From the NCBI GenBank assembly GCA_017513245.1, contig JAFXGK010000019.1, positions 1-64,000 of the forward strand: DNA of 64,000 bases, read 5' to 3'. The DNA is from Clostridia bacterium (GTDB taxonomy: Bacteria; Bacillota; Clostridia; Oscillospirales; Acutalibacteraceae). The notes beneath the pieces are model-generated. The model was not told the DNA's origin, made no database searches, and saw only the letters and a list, made by a program, of their open reading frames with translations. Positions 16,201 through 24,252 of this stretch are shown here, piece by piece (the first letter of the stretch is position 1; each line of letters starts with the position of its first letter). A program made the translations under genes and the position numbers.

Positions 16201-16937
16201 TCTGTTTTTGCAGGCTCTTCACGGCCTAAAAGCTTAGCCTTGTCGGCCTTGCGCGTAATGTGCGAGGTATCAAGAGGGATGATTTTATTAAACACGCAGG
16301 TGTGCTTCGGGGTCACGGTGCGGTCCTCGTGCATACTGCCGAAATACCAGTGACGGAAGGTGCAGTTGCGGTCGATTTCCTCAAAATAGCCGTTAAGCTT
16401 ATTAACCTGGTCGGCCTTGCCCTGTCTTAAGAGCATTGCGCTTTTAACCAGCGATGGGGGCTCATGGGTGAGAATATAATCAACGTAAAGGCCCTCGTCG
16501 TCCAGGGCCTCGGCGCCCATGGCGAGCTCAGCGGGGGACGGAAGCTCATCCTTCCACCAACTTTTATCCTTACGCATATCGATATCTTCGCTCTCGCCGC
16601 CGCCCATGGTAAAAACTCGGCAACCGTCAAGGTCGAATACCTGACCGCGCATAAGATGGTAGAGATTATCGCCTATGCGGTGAACAAGACCGCCCTTCCA
16701 ACGGGTGACGCGGTTTTGGTTTATCATATCGAAGTTTTCGTGGGTTCCGTCCAAAAAGGCTATGGTAAATTTTCGGCTGGATAAAAATTTTATAGCCTTT
16801 TTCTCGCGTTCAGAGCCATCCCAAAGAAAGCCGAAATCTCCTAAAACGATAAGCGTATCGCCCGATTTCAGCTTGTACCATTCCTTATCATAAATGCGAG
16901 ATTCATCGCCGTGCATATCTCCCGTAAGATAATACAT
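16185..16937 (-). CDS. Metallophosphoesterase
   Basis: This is a cytosolic calcineurin-like phosphoesterase of 250 residues. Metal-ligand blocks are visible in order: G-D-M-H-G-D (6-11), V-L-G-D-F-G, D-G-T-H-E-N-F-D (the G-N-H-E block with Asn replaced by Thr), T-H-E-P-P and a C-terminal W-Y-F-G-S-M-H-E. Phage and Firmicute proteins of this kind hydrolyse phosphodiesters or phosphoproteins; the substrate is unknown. AGGTCC with GGAGG precedes the ATG. It is a single-gene unit convergent with the MBOAT operon. Confidence 0.88.
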   Translation of the reverse strand: MYYLTGDMHGDESRIYDKEWYKLKSGDTLIVLGDFGFLWDGSEREKKAIKFLSSRKFTIAFLDGTHENFDMINQNRVTRWKGGLVHRIGDNLYHLMRGQVFDLDGCRVFTMGGGESEDIDMRKDKSWWKDELPSPAELAMGAEALDDEGLYVDYILTHEPPSLVKSAMLLRQGKADQVNKLNGYFEEIDRNCTFRHWYFGSMHEDRTVTPKHTCVFNKIIPLDTSHITRKADKAKLLGREEPAKTEESTD

Positions 16938-16978
16938 AGAGGACCTCCAAAAAAATATCTAAAAAACGCTTTAAATTT

Positions 16979-17006
16979 TTGTCGCTTTAAGTTATACTGA
17001 TATTAT
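16979..17006 (+). promoter_or_regulatory. Promoter of dacA
   Basis: TTGTCG (16979-16984), 16 bases and TATTAT (17001-17006) lie 24 bases before the ATG. Confidence 0.5.
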
Positions 17007-17029
17007 AACATAAATTAAGGAAGATTACT

Positions 17030-18376
17030 ATGAGAAAAAGATTATCTATATGTTTTTTCTGCATAATACTTATATTTTCTTGTTTTTCGGTGTCGGTTTC
17101 GGCCTTTAAGCCTACCGGCTTTGAGGTAAATGCCGAGGGAGCGCTTATAGCCAGCCTTGATACGGGCGAGGTAATCTACTCCAAAAATGCTGATAAAAAG
17201 CTTTATCCCGCATCGCTCACAAAGATTATGACGGCCGTGATACTGCTTGAAAACACCGAAGACCTCGACAAAGAAATCATAACCGTAAGCTACGACGCCG
17301 TTCACGCGCTCGACGGTACCGGCTCTTCCATGGGCGGCCTTTTTATCGACGAGCAGATAACTGCGCGTCAGGCGCTTTATATGCTTATGGTAAAATCGGC
17401 TAACGAGTGCGCAAATGCCGTTGCCGAGCACTACGGCGGCAGCATAAGCGGCTTTATCGGAATGATGAACGCCAAGGCCGAGGAGCTTGGTATGACCGGC
17501 ACCCACTACGCCAACGCGCACGGCCTGCACGACCCCGAGCATTACACGACGGTGAACGATATGTACGCGCTTGTAAAGCATGCGCTTTCGTTCTCGGTGT
17601 TTAAGGAGGTTACCTCTACCATCCGCTACAATATGGCGCCGACCAACAAGTCGCCCGAGCGACTGTTAGCGACCACCGTTTTCCTGCAGGACAGACACAA
17701 TGCTGCATCGGCATCCTACTATTACCCCTATGCCAGCGGAATCAAAACCGGCTACACCGACGAGGCCGGCCGCTGCCTTGTAAGCACCGCATCCAAGGGC
17801 GGATACAACTACGTTTGCGTGCTTATGAACAGTACCGTTCGTAACGATCGCGGAGCACTGGTTCGATACGAATTTCCCGATACCCAAAAGCTTTACGATT
17901 GGGCTTTTGACAGTTTTGAGTTTAAGCAGGTTGTAGCCGAGGGCGAGCCCGTGGGCGAGGCCAAGGTAAACCTCTGCTGGGAGCAGGATTTTGTTCCGTT
18001 GCTGATTGACGGTGGACTTTCGTCAATCCTTCCCAAGGAGGCTAATGCCTCTACGGTTGAGAAAAACATAACGCTTTACGAAAAGTCGTTTGACGCACCC
18101 ATAAAGAAGGGTGAGGTGCTCGGCACCGCCGAAATCTCCTATGCCGGTGAGGTGCTCGGTACGGTTAATATCGTAGCGGGGGAAACGCTTAAGGCCAACG
18201 TTGTGCTTAAATTTGGACGCACGCTTAAAAAAGCCTTCACGTCAACCGTGTTTAAGATGATCGTGCTGATTGTGGTGCTCGCGATAGTGGCGTTCTTTGT
18301 TGCCGTAATACTTATGAATCGCAAACGTCGCAGCCGCAGGGGAAGATATCGTCCCTATAAAAAGCGCAGAAAATAA
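17030..18376 (+). CDS. dacA: D-alanyl-D-alanine carboxypeptidase (PBP5 type)
   Basis: This enzyme removes the terminal D-Ala from peptidoglycan pentapeptides outside the cell. It has a signal peptide (1-25), the S-L-T-K catalytic block (Ser62, Lys65), S-A-N in V-K-S-A-N-E-C-A-N and K-T-G in S-G-I-K-T-G-Y-T. A beta-rich C-terminal domain follows. In place of the usual amphipathic helix there is a full membrane helix (about residues 412-432) with a very basic tail of about 17 residues. The 448 residues are usual. Its neighbours are envelope genes too. Sporulation paralogs (DacF) are alike and cannot be excluded. Confidence 0.93.
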   Translation: MRKRLSICFFCIILIFSCFSVSVSAFKPTGFEVNAEGALIASLDTGEVIYSKNADKKLYPASLTKIMTAVILLENTEDLDKEIITVSYDAVHALDGTGSSMGGLFIDEQITARQALYMLMVKSANECANAVAEHYGGSISGFIGMMNAKAEELGMTGTHYANAHGLHDPEHYTTVNDMYALVKHALSFSVFKEVTSTIRYNMAPTNKSPERLLATTVFLQDRHNAASASYYYPYASGIKTGYTDEAGRCLVSTASKGGYNYVCVLMNSTVRNDRGALVRYEFPDTQKLYDWAFDSFEFKQVVAEGEPVGEAKVNLCWEQDFVPLLIDGGLSSILPKEANASTVEKNITLYEKSFDAPIKKGEVLGTAEISYAGEVLGTVNIVAGETLKANVVLKFGRTLKKAFTSTVFKMIVLIVVLAIVAFFVAVILMNRKRRSRRGRYRPYKKRRK

Positions 18377-18389
18377 AAAAATTCAAAAT

Positions 18390-18418
18390 TACCCTCTTGC
18401 ATATCCTGCAAGAGGGTA
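18390..18418 (+). other. Perfect hairpin after dacA
   Basis: A 12-base-pair stem TACCCTCTTGCA/TGCAAGAGGGTA with a five-base loop lies between dacA and the LTA-synthase-like gene. No T-run follows, so it is a weak terminator at best, or an operator or processing site. Confidence 0.5.
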
Positions 18419-18459
18419 GTACACTGTATATTGTGATATTTTAAAAAGGAGGAATCGGT

Positions 18460-20442
18460 ATGGAAGACCGTAAAATAGCAGTAAAAGAGCATCTGCCGTT
18501 TATGCTAATTTTTCCGGCAGTACTACTGTATTTCGAGATCATTTTTCATATAGCGACGGTCGGATGGCGTATCGATTCGAGCCTTTTCTACGTTACGCTC
18601 TTTTCGATTTCCTTCGGCGCTATCGGCTATTTGCTCACTTCGATTTTTAAAAGTGAAAAGACAAACTACATAATCACCATCGTGATAATGTCGCTTACGG
18701 CGCTGGTTTTCCTTATATTCTATTTTGTTTATAAGCAGTTCAAAATAGTTTATGACCTTAATACCGTCTTTGGCGGTGCGGGCGGCGTTTTGGGCGATTT
18801 TGCCTCGGAAATGTTTAAACTTATTTTCAATTTCGACGGCATATTTAAAATCGTGCTTTACTGTCTGCCCATTGTGCTGTTTGCCATATTCGGTCGAAAG
18901 GAAAAGTTTTTCCGTCCCCGCAGGGCCAACAAGTTTTACCGTATGGCCGCCGCAGGTGTAATAGCGCTTTTCTATCTGCTCGGCGTGCTTTTCGTATCGC
19001 TTGGCTCAAGTTCGGCGCTCTACGATAAGGAGTACGAATTCAACAGCGCTACCGGCCGTTTCGGACTTATGACGGGTCTTCGCCTCGATTCGCAGAATAT
19101 GCTTTTCGGCAACTCGCAGGGCGGCTTTGAAACCGAGCCTACCGACACCCCCGTGGGTGACGATAAGCCGGACGAACCCATAGTTTATAAAGATAACGTA
19201 ATGGACCTTGATTTCACCAAGCCCTGCAGCTCGGCCATCAAGAACCTTAACGATTACGTATCAACCCTCACCCCCTCGAAGCAGAACGAATATACCGGTC
19301 TTTTCAAGGGCAAAAACCTTATTATGATAAGCGCCGAGGCCTTCTCGGCCGAGGTTATCGATCCCGTTCTTACACCTACACTTTATCGCCTCGCGAATAA
19401 GGGTATCAACTTTACCGATTATTATCAGCCGGCCAGCGCAGGAACCACCGGCGGCGAATATCAAAACGTTTTCGGTATGCTTCCCATGGCAGGCGGCAAG
19501 TCGTTTAAGAACACCGCAAACCACTTAAACTACCTTACAATGGGTAGCCAGCTCGACCGCCTCGGTTATTACGGCCGCGCATTCCACAACAACTCCTACA
19601 CCTATTACCAGCGCAACGAAACCCACATAAACCTCGGTTATTCGCACGGCTTTATGGGCTACGGCAACGGTATGGAGCAGTACGTTAAAAACCTTTGGCC
19701 GCAGAGCGACCTTGAGATGTTCGAGGGAACACTGCCCACCTATATCGACAGCGCGCCCTTTAACGTTTATTATATGTCGGTCAGCGGTCACAGCGGCTAC
19801 AGCCGCGTAGGCAACTCGATGACCGCCAAAAACTGGGACCGCGTAGCCCACCTCGATTATTCCGAGCGCGTTAAGGGCTATCTGGCCGCCAACCTCGAGT
19901 TTGAGGATGCTATGGCATACCTCGTTAAAACACTCGAGGAAAAGGGAATAGCAGACGATACCGTCATCTGCATCTCGACCGACCATTTCCCCTACGGACT
20001 TGATACCAACGGCACCCTCGGCAATATGCCCTATCTTTCGGAACTTTACGGCTACAACGTAACCAATATCTTCCAGCGCGACCATTCCGACCTGATTTTA
20101 TGGTGCGGTTGTCTTGAAGATGAGGACCCGATAGTGGTCGACGAGCCGACCTCGAGCCTTGATATCCTGCCCACACTCTCTAACCTTTTCGGAACTGAGT
20201 TTGACTCCCGCCTTATGCCGGGACGTGACGTTTTCTCGGATGCCGAGGCCCTCGTGTTCAATACGGGCTACGGCTGGAAAACCTCGCTCGGCACCTATAA
20301 CGCGGGCAAGTTCACCCCCGTTTCGGAGGATACCGTAATCCCCGAAGGCTACGTAGAGAATATGAAAACGGTCGTCAGAAATAAGATTCGTTTCTGCTCG
20401 GGCGTTCTCGAAACCGACTATTACAGATATCTGTTCGGATAA
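18460..20442 (+). CDS. LTA synthase family protein
   Basis: This 660-residue membrane enzyme has five N-terminal helices (within 1-185) and an outer sulfatase-fold domain (about 250-660). Metal-ligand candidates are Glu293 in S-A-E-A-F, the catalytic Thr in A-G-T-T-G-G-E (329-330) and D-H in S-T-D-H-F-P-Y-G. LtaS enzymes polymerise glycerol phosphate from phosphatidylglycerol onto a glycolipid or surface polymer. An acidic, Pro-rich stretch (225-245) separates the two parts. AAAGGAGG precedes the ATG. It is probably monocistronic, with a strong terminator after it. A phosphoethanolamine- or phosphoglycerol-transferase acting on another glycan is possible. Confidence 0.9.
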   Translation: MEDRKIAVKEHLPFMLIFPAVLLYFEIIFHIATVGWRIDSSLFYVTLFSISFGAIGYLLTSIFKSEKTNYIITIVIMSLTALVFLIFYFVYKQFKIVYDLNTVFGGAGGVLGDFASEMFKLIFNFDGIFKIVLYCLPIVLFAIFGRKEKFFRPRRANKFYRMAAAGVIALFYLLGVLFVSLGSSSALYDKEYEFNSATGRFGLMTGLRLDSQNMLFGNSQGGFETEPTDTPVGDDKPDEPIVYKDNVMDLDFTKPCSSAIKNLNDYVSTLTPSKQNEYTGLFKGKNLIMISAEAFSAEVIDPVLTPTLYRLANKGINFTDYYQPASAGTTGGEYQNVFGMLPMAGGKSFKNTANHLNYLTMGSQLDRLGYYGRAFHNNSYTYYQRNETHINLGYSHGFMGYGNGMEQYVKNLWPQSDLEMFEGTLPTYIDSAPFNVYYMSVSGHSGYSRVGNSMTAKNWDRVAHLDYSERVKGYLAANLEFEDAMAYLVKTLEEKGIADDTVICISTDHFPYGLDTNGTLGNMPYLSELYGYNVTNIFQRDHSDLILWCGCLEDEDPIVVDEPTSSLDILPTLSNLFGTEFDSRLMPGRDVFSDAEALVFNTGYGWKTSLGTYNAGKFTPVSEDTVIPEGYVENMKTVVRNKIRFCSGVLETDYYRYLFG

Positions 20443-20447
20443 TAAAA

Positions 20448-20480
20448 AACCTCTGTGGTAACCCACAGAGGTTTCTTTTT
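20448..20480. terminator. Bidirectional terminator
   Basis: An 11-base-pair stem (20448-20458 with 20463-20473, loop TAAC) with T-rich tract lies between convergent genes. Confidence 0.9.
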
Positions 20481-20977
20481 TATACCTTTTCGTAAACCTT
20501 AACGATCTCGCCGATGAGCATATAATGGCGGTCGTCGGCAGGGTAGAGCTCCTCGCATTCGCCGAGGGTGAAGTTTTCTTTCTCTAGGCGGCCTTTATAG
20601 CGCTTTTTGCAAACAAGCACCAGCCTTGCCTCCTCAAAAAATACCGTATTATCCGAAAAAACGGGGGTCAGACCGGTTTTCTCGGCCTTGTTAACGTCTC
20701 TGCCCGATTCCTTTCCGCAAACGGCGTGGATGTCCTTGCGGTCACCGTAGAACGAGAGGGTGAAGTAATCGTTCTTATCAACGAATTCCATTGTATAACG
20801 CTGCGGACGAATCGCAATCACAACCGAATCGCGGTGCCACATTTCGCCCATAAAGCCCCAGCTTGCGGTCATCATATTAAAGCCCTGCTCGTTGCCTGCC
20901 GAGATGAGCATCCATTCGTCGGCAATCATTTTAATAGCGTTGCCGTCTATTTCCTTAGGACTGATTTCTTTGAACAT
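20480..20977 (-). CDS. Flavin reductase-like (FMN-binding) protein
   Basis: This 165-residue protein belongs to the FMN-binding split-barrel flavin reductase family. It shows F-N-M-M-T-A-S-W-G near residue 35, the typical N-x-M-T-x-S-W block that contacts FMN, and V-V-I-A-I-R-P-Q-R-Y-T. Relatives reduce flavin with NAD(P)H or act on small substrates in anaerobes. The start at 20977 follows TTGGAGG; the frame extends to 21025 but without a ribosome site and into the luxS end region. It lies directly downstream of luxS and may be cotranscribed. Confidence 0.88.
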   Translation of the reverse strand: MFKEISPKEIDGNAIKMIADEWMLISAGNEQGFNMMTASWGFMGEMWHRDSVVIAIRPQRYTMEFVDKNDYFTLSFYGDRKDIHAVCGKESGRDVNKAEKTGLTPVFSDNTVFFEEARLVLVCKKRYKGRLEKENFTLGECEELYPADDRHYMLIGEIVKVYEKV

Positions 20978-21005
20978 ATTATGCCTCCAAAAGTTTATAT
21001 GTTTA

Positions 21006-21473
21006 TTAATAGTATTTAAAATCAACGTTTTCTATGCTTCGCAACACTGCGGCATATTTTTCGCATTCACGTTTTGCATCCGCAAGCGATAAACATTTAT
21101 AGTTGCCGCATTCCTGCCTCGTTGCGCCGAAGATTTCGCCCTCGTGCGCTACCGTTTTGTCGAGCGCCGATAAAAGTGCGGAAAGCACCGCCTTCGGCTC
21201 TTCGTCACGCACCAAAAGATAAAAGCCCGTGCGGCAGCCCATGGGGCCGAAGTATATAACCTTTTGGCCTATTTCGCCGTTGCGAAGGTAGGTTGCCAGC
21301 ATATGCTCAACCGAGTGCATGGTGCAGTCGTCGAGGTAATCACCGCCGTTCGGTCTGCGCGTGCGCAGGTCGTAGGTTGTAATATCGCCGTCGATTCGCG
21401 AAATATAAATTCCCGGTATAATTTTGTCGTGGTCAACCGAGAAGCTTGCAATTTGGTTTATTTTCTCACTCAT
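21006..21473 (-). CDS. luxS: S-ribosylhomocysteine lyase LuxS
   Basis: LuxS splits S-ribosylhomocysteine into homocysteine and the precursor of autoinducer-2, and so belongs to the activated methyl cycle. The iron ligands are in H-S-V-E-H (about residues 53-57) and the Cys of E-C-G-N-Y. G-P-M-G-C-R-T-G-F-Y-L-L carries the catalytic Cys. The length is 155 residues. The start at 21473 follows GTGAGG; GTG at 21485 would give four extra residues. No pfs/mtnN gene is nearby. The frame ends just before the flavin reductase gene. Confidence 0.96.
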   Translation of the reverse strand: MSEKINQIASFSVDHDKIIPGIYISRIDGDITTYDLRTRRPNGGDYLDDCTMHSVEHMLATYLRNGEIGQKVIYFGPMGCRTGFYLLVRDEEPKAVLSALLSALDKTVAHEGEIFGATRQECGNYKCLSLADAKRECEKYAAVLRSIENVDFKYY

Positions 21474-21481
21474 ATTTTTCC

Positions 21482-22198
21482 TCACAAAATTTCTATCTCT
21501 TCGCCGTCTTCGGGGGTCAAGAGGGTAAAAGGCACGGTGTCCTTCATTGCTTCGAGAGTATTGTATTTTTCGGTCGGCGCCACGTGTATTATCGCGGCGG
21601 CAGGGGTCTTGGTGGAAGTTATCTTCTCACAAACAGCCTCGGGCGAGAGGTGTGCGCACTCGGTGATAACAAGGTCGGCGCGCCTTTTTGGAAAGTCCTC
21701 AAGCGTAGGGGAAAGGTCGCTTGTAATCACTACACTGCGGTCACCGCATTTTACTGAGAAGGCGTAGCTCGGCAGCTCGCGGTAGGCCATATGCGCGGTA
21801 AGAACAGCGTCCACTGCGATGTTATCATCGCGGTAAAATTCGCCCGATTTGATAAGGCGAAAATCAACGTTTTCACATTTTTTGCAGTGCTGAAGAAAAG
21901 CAAAGTTTTCGAAAGCCTCAATGCCGCGCCTTTCCGACAGATAAACGGGACAACGGATGCCGTAGTATTCGGCGAGATTTAAAACGTCTAAAAGGCCGTC
22001 CATGTGGTCGCCGTGCAGGTGGCTTATGAATATCGCGCGGATATCGGCAGGATTATAGCCGTATTTTATAAGGCAGTCGAGCACGGGCGCGCCTGCATCA
22101 AAAATATAAAGACCGCCGCCCTGCGATATTAAAATACTCTGCTGATAACGGCCTACTCCGGGAGCCCCGAAGCTTGTGCCGAGAAAGCGAATTTTCAT
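21482..22198 (-). CDS. MBL-fold hydrolase (RNase Z-like)
   Basis: This 238-residue metallo-beta-lactamase-fold protein has the metal-binding H-L-H-G-D-H-M-D-G (about 60-68), a later A-H-M, S-D-L-S-P-T and a C-terminal H-V-A-P-T. The opening M-K-I-R-F-L-G-T-S is typical of the RNase Z/ElaC and YycJ-like groups. The long exosite arm of true RNase Z is not obvious, so the substrate is uncertain: tRNA 3' ends, cyclic nucleotides or another phosphodiester. It ends nine bases before luxS, suggesting one transcript. Confidence 0.87.
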   Translation of the reverse strand: MKIRFLGTSFGAPGVGRYQQSILISQGGGLYIFDAGAPVLDCLIKYGYNPADIRAIFISHLHGDHMDGLLDVLNLAEYYGIRCPVYLSERRGIEAFENFAFLQHCKKCENVDFRLIKSGEFYRDDNIAVDAVLTAHMAYRELPSYAFSVKCGDRSVVITSDLSPTLEDFPKRRADLVITECAHLSPEAVCEKITSTKTPAAAIIHVAPTEKYNTLEAMKDTVPFTLLTPEDGEEIEIL

Positions 22199-22215
22199 AG
22201 TATCACCTTTTGGAA

Positions 22216-22959
22216 TTAGTTTTTCTTCTCAAGCTTTTGTATCCATTCGTCGGGCAAAACGTATTCCGTGTCGCCGTTTAAAAGCGAATATGCTTTATTG
22301 TTATAGGAAGTAACGTCAAACTTAATTGCAACGTCCGGTTCGTCTTCGAAGAAACAGTAAACTCCTGCCCAAAGGAAACAGTTATGGAGAAAGCCATCGG
22401 GTCCTCTAACCGAATCGTATAAGCCGGCTTCTTCGGCGCTCGGCTGCTTTTGTATATCGGTTATGAATTTTTTAATTTCATCGGCGTCCGTAATTCCGTT
22501 GCCGCAGGTTTTGTGAGGCTCGATGCCATCCTTTTCTAAAATTAGCTCCAATCGGCTCACGTTATCAATTGAAACGTCAAGCTCGGGGAGCGAGGCTTTG
22601 CGATAAATACCACACCATTCGTTATCGGGGAAATCTCTGATTATAATATTGTGTGTGTCATCGTTCTTTAAGGAGTAAAGTCCAAACTTATATAAATCGT
22701 CTTCATACGTGGGAATGGACTCTTCACCTTTGACACCGCCTAAAAAACCATCCTCGTCTATTTCGCCTAAAAAGATAAGGTCATATTCCATGGCCAAAAA
22801 GGTGTATTCGGTGCCCGTGCTGCTTAATAAATTGCCGTTTTCACACTGTGTAAACATAGTGTCGTCCTGCCCTTCGGGCAGACTTGAGGTTACCGCCTCA
22901 TTAGCGCAACCGCAAAGGAGAAGTAATATTGCAAATATGGGGAACAGTAACTTTTTCAT
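22216..22959 (-). CDS. Lipoprotein of unknown function
   Basis: I do not recognise this protein beyond its export signal. A signal peptide ends in L-C-G-C, so it is probably a membrane-anchored lipoprotein of 247 residues. The body is acidic, rich in Asp/Glu and aromatic residues, with the segment C-G-N-G-I-T-D-A-D-E-I-K-K-F-I-T resembling small Firmicute regulatory lipoproteins. It lies at the border between the core genes and the repeat region at 23.0-24.1 kb. AGGTGGTGCTGAT precedes the ATG. Confidence 0.8.
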   Translation of the reverse strand: MKKLLFPIFAILLLLCGCANEAVTSSLPEGQDDTMFTQCENGNLLSSTGTEYTFLAMEYDLIFLGEIDEDGFLGGVKGEESIPTYEDDLYKFGLYSLKNDDTHNIIIRDFPDNEWCGIYRKASLPELDVSIDNVSRLELILEKDGIEPHKTCGNGITDADEIKKFITDIQKQPSAEEAGLYDSVRGPDGFLHNCFLWAGVYCFFEDEPDVAIKFDVTSYNNKAYSLLNGDTEYVLPDEWIQKLEKKN

Positions 22960-23019
22960 ATCAGCACCACCTATTTGTTTATGTGTTTATTATATCACGG
23001 CAAGATGCAATGTTCAAGT

Positions 23020-23186
23020 GAGAGGGGGATTCTCTTCTCACTAACGCAACAGTCCACCGGACTGTTGCTCCCAAATCTTCGGCGCTGACGCTTGAAGATT
23101 CGGAGTTCGTTTCGAATCCCCACATACACTTTTCTACTAATAAAAAAAGAGAGCACCACCTTGCGGTAATGCTCTTTTTTTATTGG
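23020..23186. repeat. Long direct repeat, copy A
   Basis: This 167-base segment is almost identical to 23936-24101. It contains a perfect hairpin GCAACAGTCC/GGACTGTTGC, a second stem AATCTTC/GAAGATT and, at its right end, a copy of the hairpin that serves as terminator of tRNA-Ser in copy B. Only 13 bases of the tRNA-Ser 3' end sequence are kept at its left end. Nothing coding is seen here. Confidence 0.85.
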
Positions 23187-23311
23187 AAGGGTAGCACAAA
23201 TTCGATGCTATTTCAAATTTTGACTTATGCGTTCGAACCACTACATATTTTGAGGTGGTTTTTTTATAATCAGAATAGCAGGTTAGCACCTGTTCGACAA
23301 ACTAAAATTTG

Positions 23312-23692
23312 TCAATAATTGCATTTTCCAATAACATGTGTTTCCAGACGCCACTGTTGTCGTGGGTTATCCATTTTAGCTTTCATCAATTCTTGTATAG
23401 CTGTTGACTTTTCGACATAGCAAGGGCTCTCAATAATATCTCCCCCGACTGAAGAATCTATGTTTTGCCCATAAAAGCGATATACACATTCAACACTATC
23501 GCTTTCGCCAACAACTTCAACTTCTTCAATTCTGACATTGCAATTAGGTTCTGAGAATTTTCCGTTACTACTTATAAGTTTTTTGACAACTACATCTATT
23601 TCTTCTGATGATGTGAATAAACCAATGAAATATTCTGCTCGATAGTTTTCTGGTGTAACACAGCTAATAAATAAGCTAAGAAGTGTATCCAT
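23312..23692 (-). CDS. Orphan protein between repeats
   Basis: I do not recognise this 126-residue protein. It has no signal peptide or membrane segment and is acidic, with several Cys (11, 50, 69, 87 and 124 region). It has a good ribosome site (GGGTGG) and a near-perfect promoter at 23754-23782, so it is likely expressed. Its base composition is more AT-rich than the neighbouring genes and its codon use differs, suggesting recent arrival. It lies alone between two 166-base direct repeats next to tRNA-Ser. A cargo, immunity or defence role can be imagined but nothing in the sequence proves it. Confidence 0.7.
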   Translation of the reverse strand: MDTLLSLFISCVTPENYRAEYFIGLFTSSEEIDVVVKKLISSNGKFSEPNCNVRIEEVEVVGESDSVECVYRFYGQNIDSSVGGDIIESPCYVEKSTAIQELMKAKMDNPRQQWRLETHVIGKCNY

Positions 23693-23753
23693 ATCATTCC
23701 ACCCTTTAATTCGTATGTGTTAACAGTTATACAAATTCTTGTTTATCGCTTAG

Positions 23754-23782
23754 ATTATACTATAAATTATAATTATAATCAA
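23754..23782 (-). promoter_or_regulatory. Promoter of the orphan gene
   Basis: TTGATT (23782-23777), 17 bases and TATAAT (23759-23754) on the minus strand, in a very AT-rich region. Confidence 0.65.
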
Positions 23783-23783
23783 C

Positions 23784-23929
23784 GCTTTGCGAAGCAAAGC
23801 ACCGAAACTTCTTCACTATTCACTATTACTTATTACTTGACAAAATCGACTTAAAGAGAATAGTGAAAAGTGAAGAGTGAAGAGGTAAAAAGTAAAATCG
23901 ACAAACCTCTGTCGAGATTTGTCGATTTT
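23784..23929. repeat. Inverted-repeat rich segment
   Basis: The segment starts with the palindrome GCTTTGC-GAA-GCAAAGC (23784-23800). It continues with simple CACTATT/AATAGTG-type inverted repeats (about 23810-23890) and ends with a 12-base-pair perfect inverted repeat (23894-23905 with 23918-23929) abutting the copied tRNA end. No real gene is seen; the frame 23826-24071 is repeat sequence. It looks like a non-coding interspersed or miniature mobile element. Confidence 0.6.
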
Positions 23930-23948
23930 GGCGGAGAGAGGGGGATTC
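23928..23948. repeat. Copy of the tRNA-Ser 3' end (att-like)
   Basis: Twenty-one bases are identical to 24098-24118, the CCA end, acceptor strand and part of the T-arm of tRNA-Ser. Such copies mark integration sites of elements that use tRNA genes. No integrase gene is present between the copies. Confidence 0.75.
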
Positions 23949-24101
23949 TCTTCTCACTAACGCAACAGTCCACCGGACTGTTGCTCCCAAATCTTCGGCG
24001 CTGACGCTTGAAGATTTGGAGTTCGTTTCGAATCCCCACACACACTTTTCTACTAATAAAAAAGAGAGCACTACCTTGTGGTAATGCTCTCTTTTTATTG
24101 G
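23936..24101. repeat. Long direct repeat, copy B
   Basis: This is the second copy of the 166-base repeat (see 23020-23186), differing at only a few positions. It runs from the copied tRNA 3' end up to the real tRNA-Ser and includes its terminator hairpin. Confidence 0.85.
24058..24096 (-). terminator. Terminator of tRNA-Ser
   Basis: A 12-base stem with one mismatch (24064-24075 with 24080-24091) is flanked by A and T runs, directly after the tRNA 3' end. The same hairpin is duplicated in copy A. Confidence 0.8.
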
Positions 24102-24190
24102 CGGAGAGAGGGGGATTCGAACCCCCGAAGTGGTATTAGCACTTACACGATTTCCAGTCGTGCGCCTTAGACCAGCTCAGCCATCTCTCC
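24099..24190 (-). tRNA. tRNA-Ser(GGA)
   Basis: This is a 92-base class II tRNA. The acceptor GGAGAGA (24190-24184) pairs with TCTCTCC, followed by discriminator G and an encoded CCA (24101-24099). The anticodon loop CTGGAAA gives anticodon GGA, reading UCC and UCU. A long variable arm and the T-loop GTTCGAATC are present. Its 3' end is copied at 23928-23948. Confidence 0.96.
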
Positions 24191-24252
24191 AAACTGCTAC
24201 CGTAACATTATACACATCACGGCAGTAAAAATCAAGTATTATTTTTTTCTTT

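Noticed and set aside
18390-18418. Strong terminator after dacA
   Set aside because: The stem is perfect but lacks a T-run on either side, so it is listed as a hairpin only.
23826-24071. Frame of 81 codons across the repeat next to tRNA-Ser
   Set aside because: It is made of the 166-base repeat and simple inverted repeats; no ribosome site. Such frames recur with the repeat and are not evidence of a gene.
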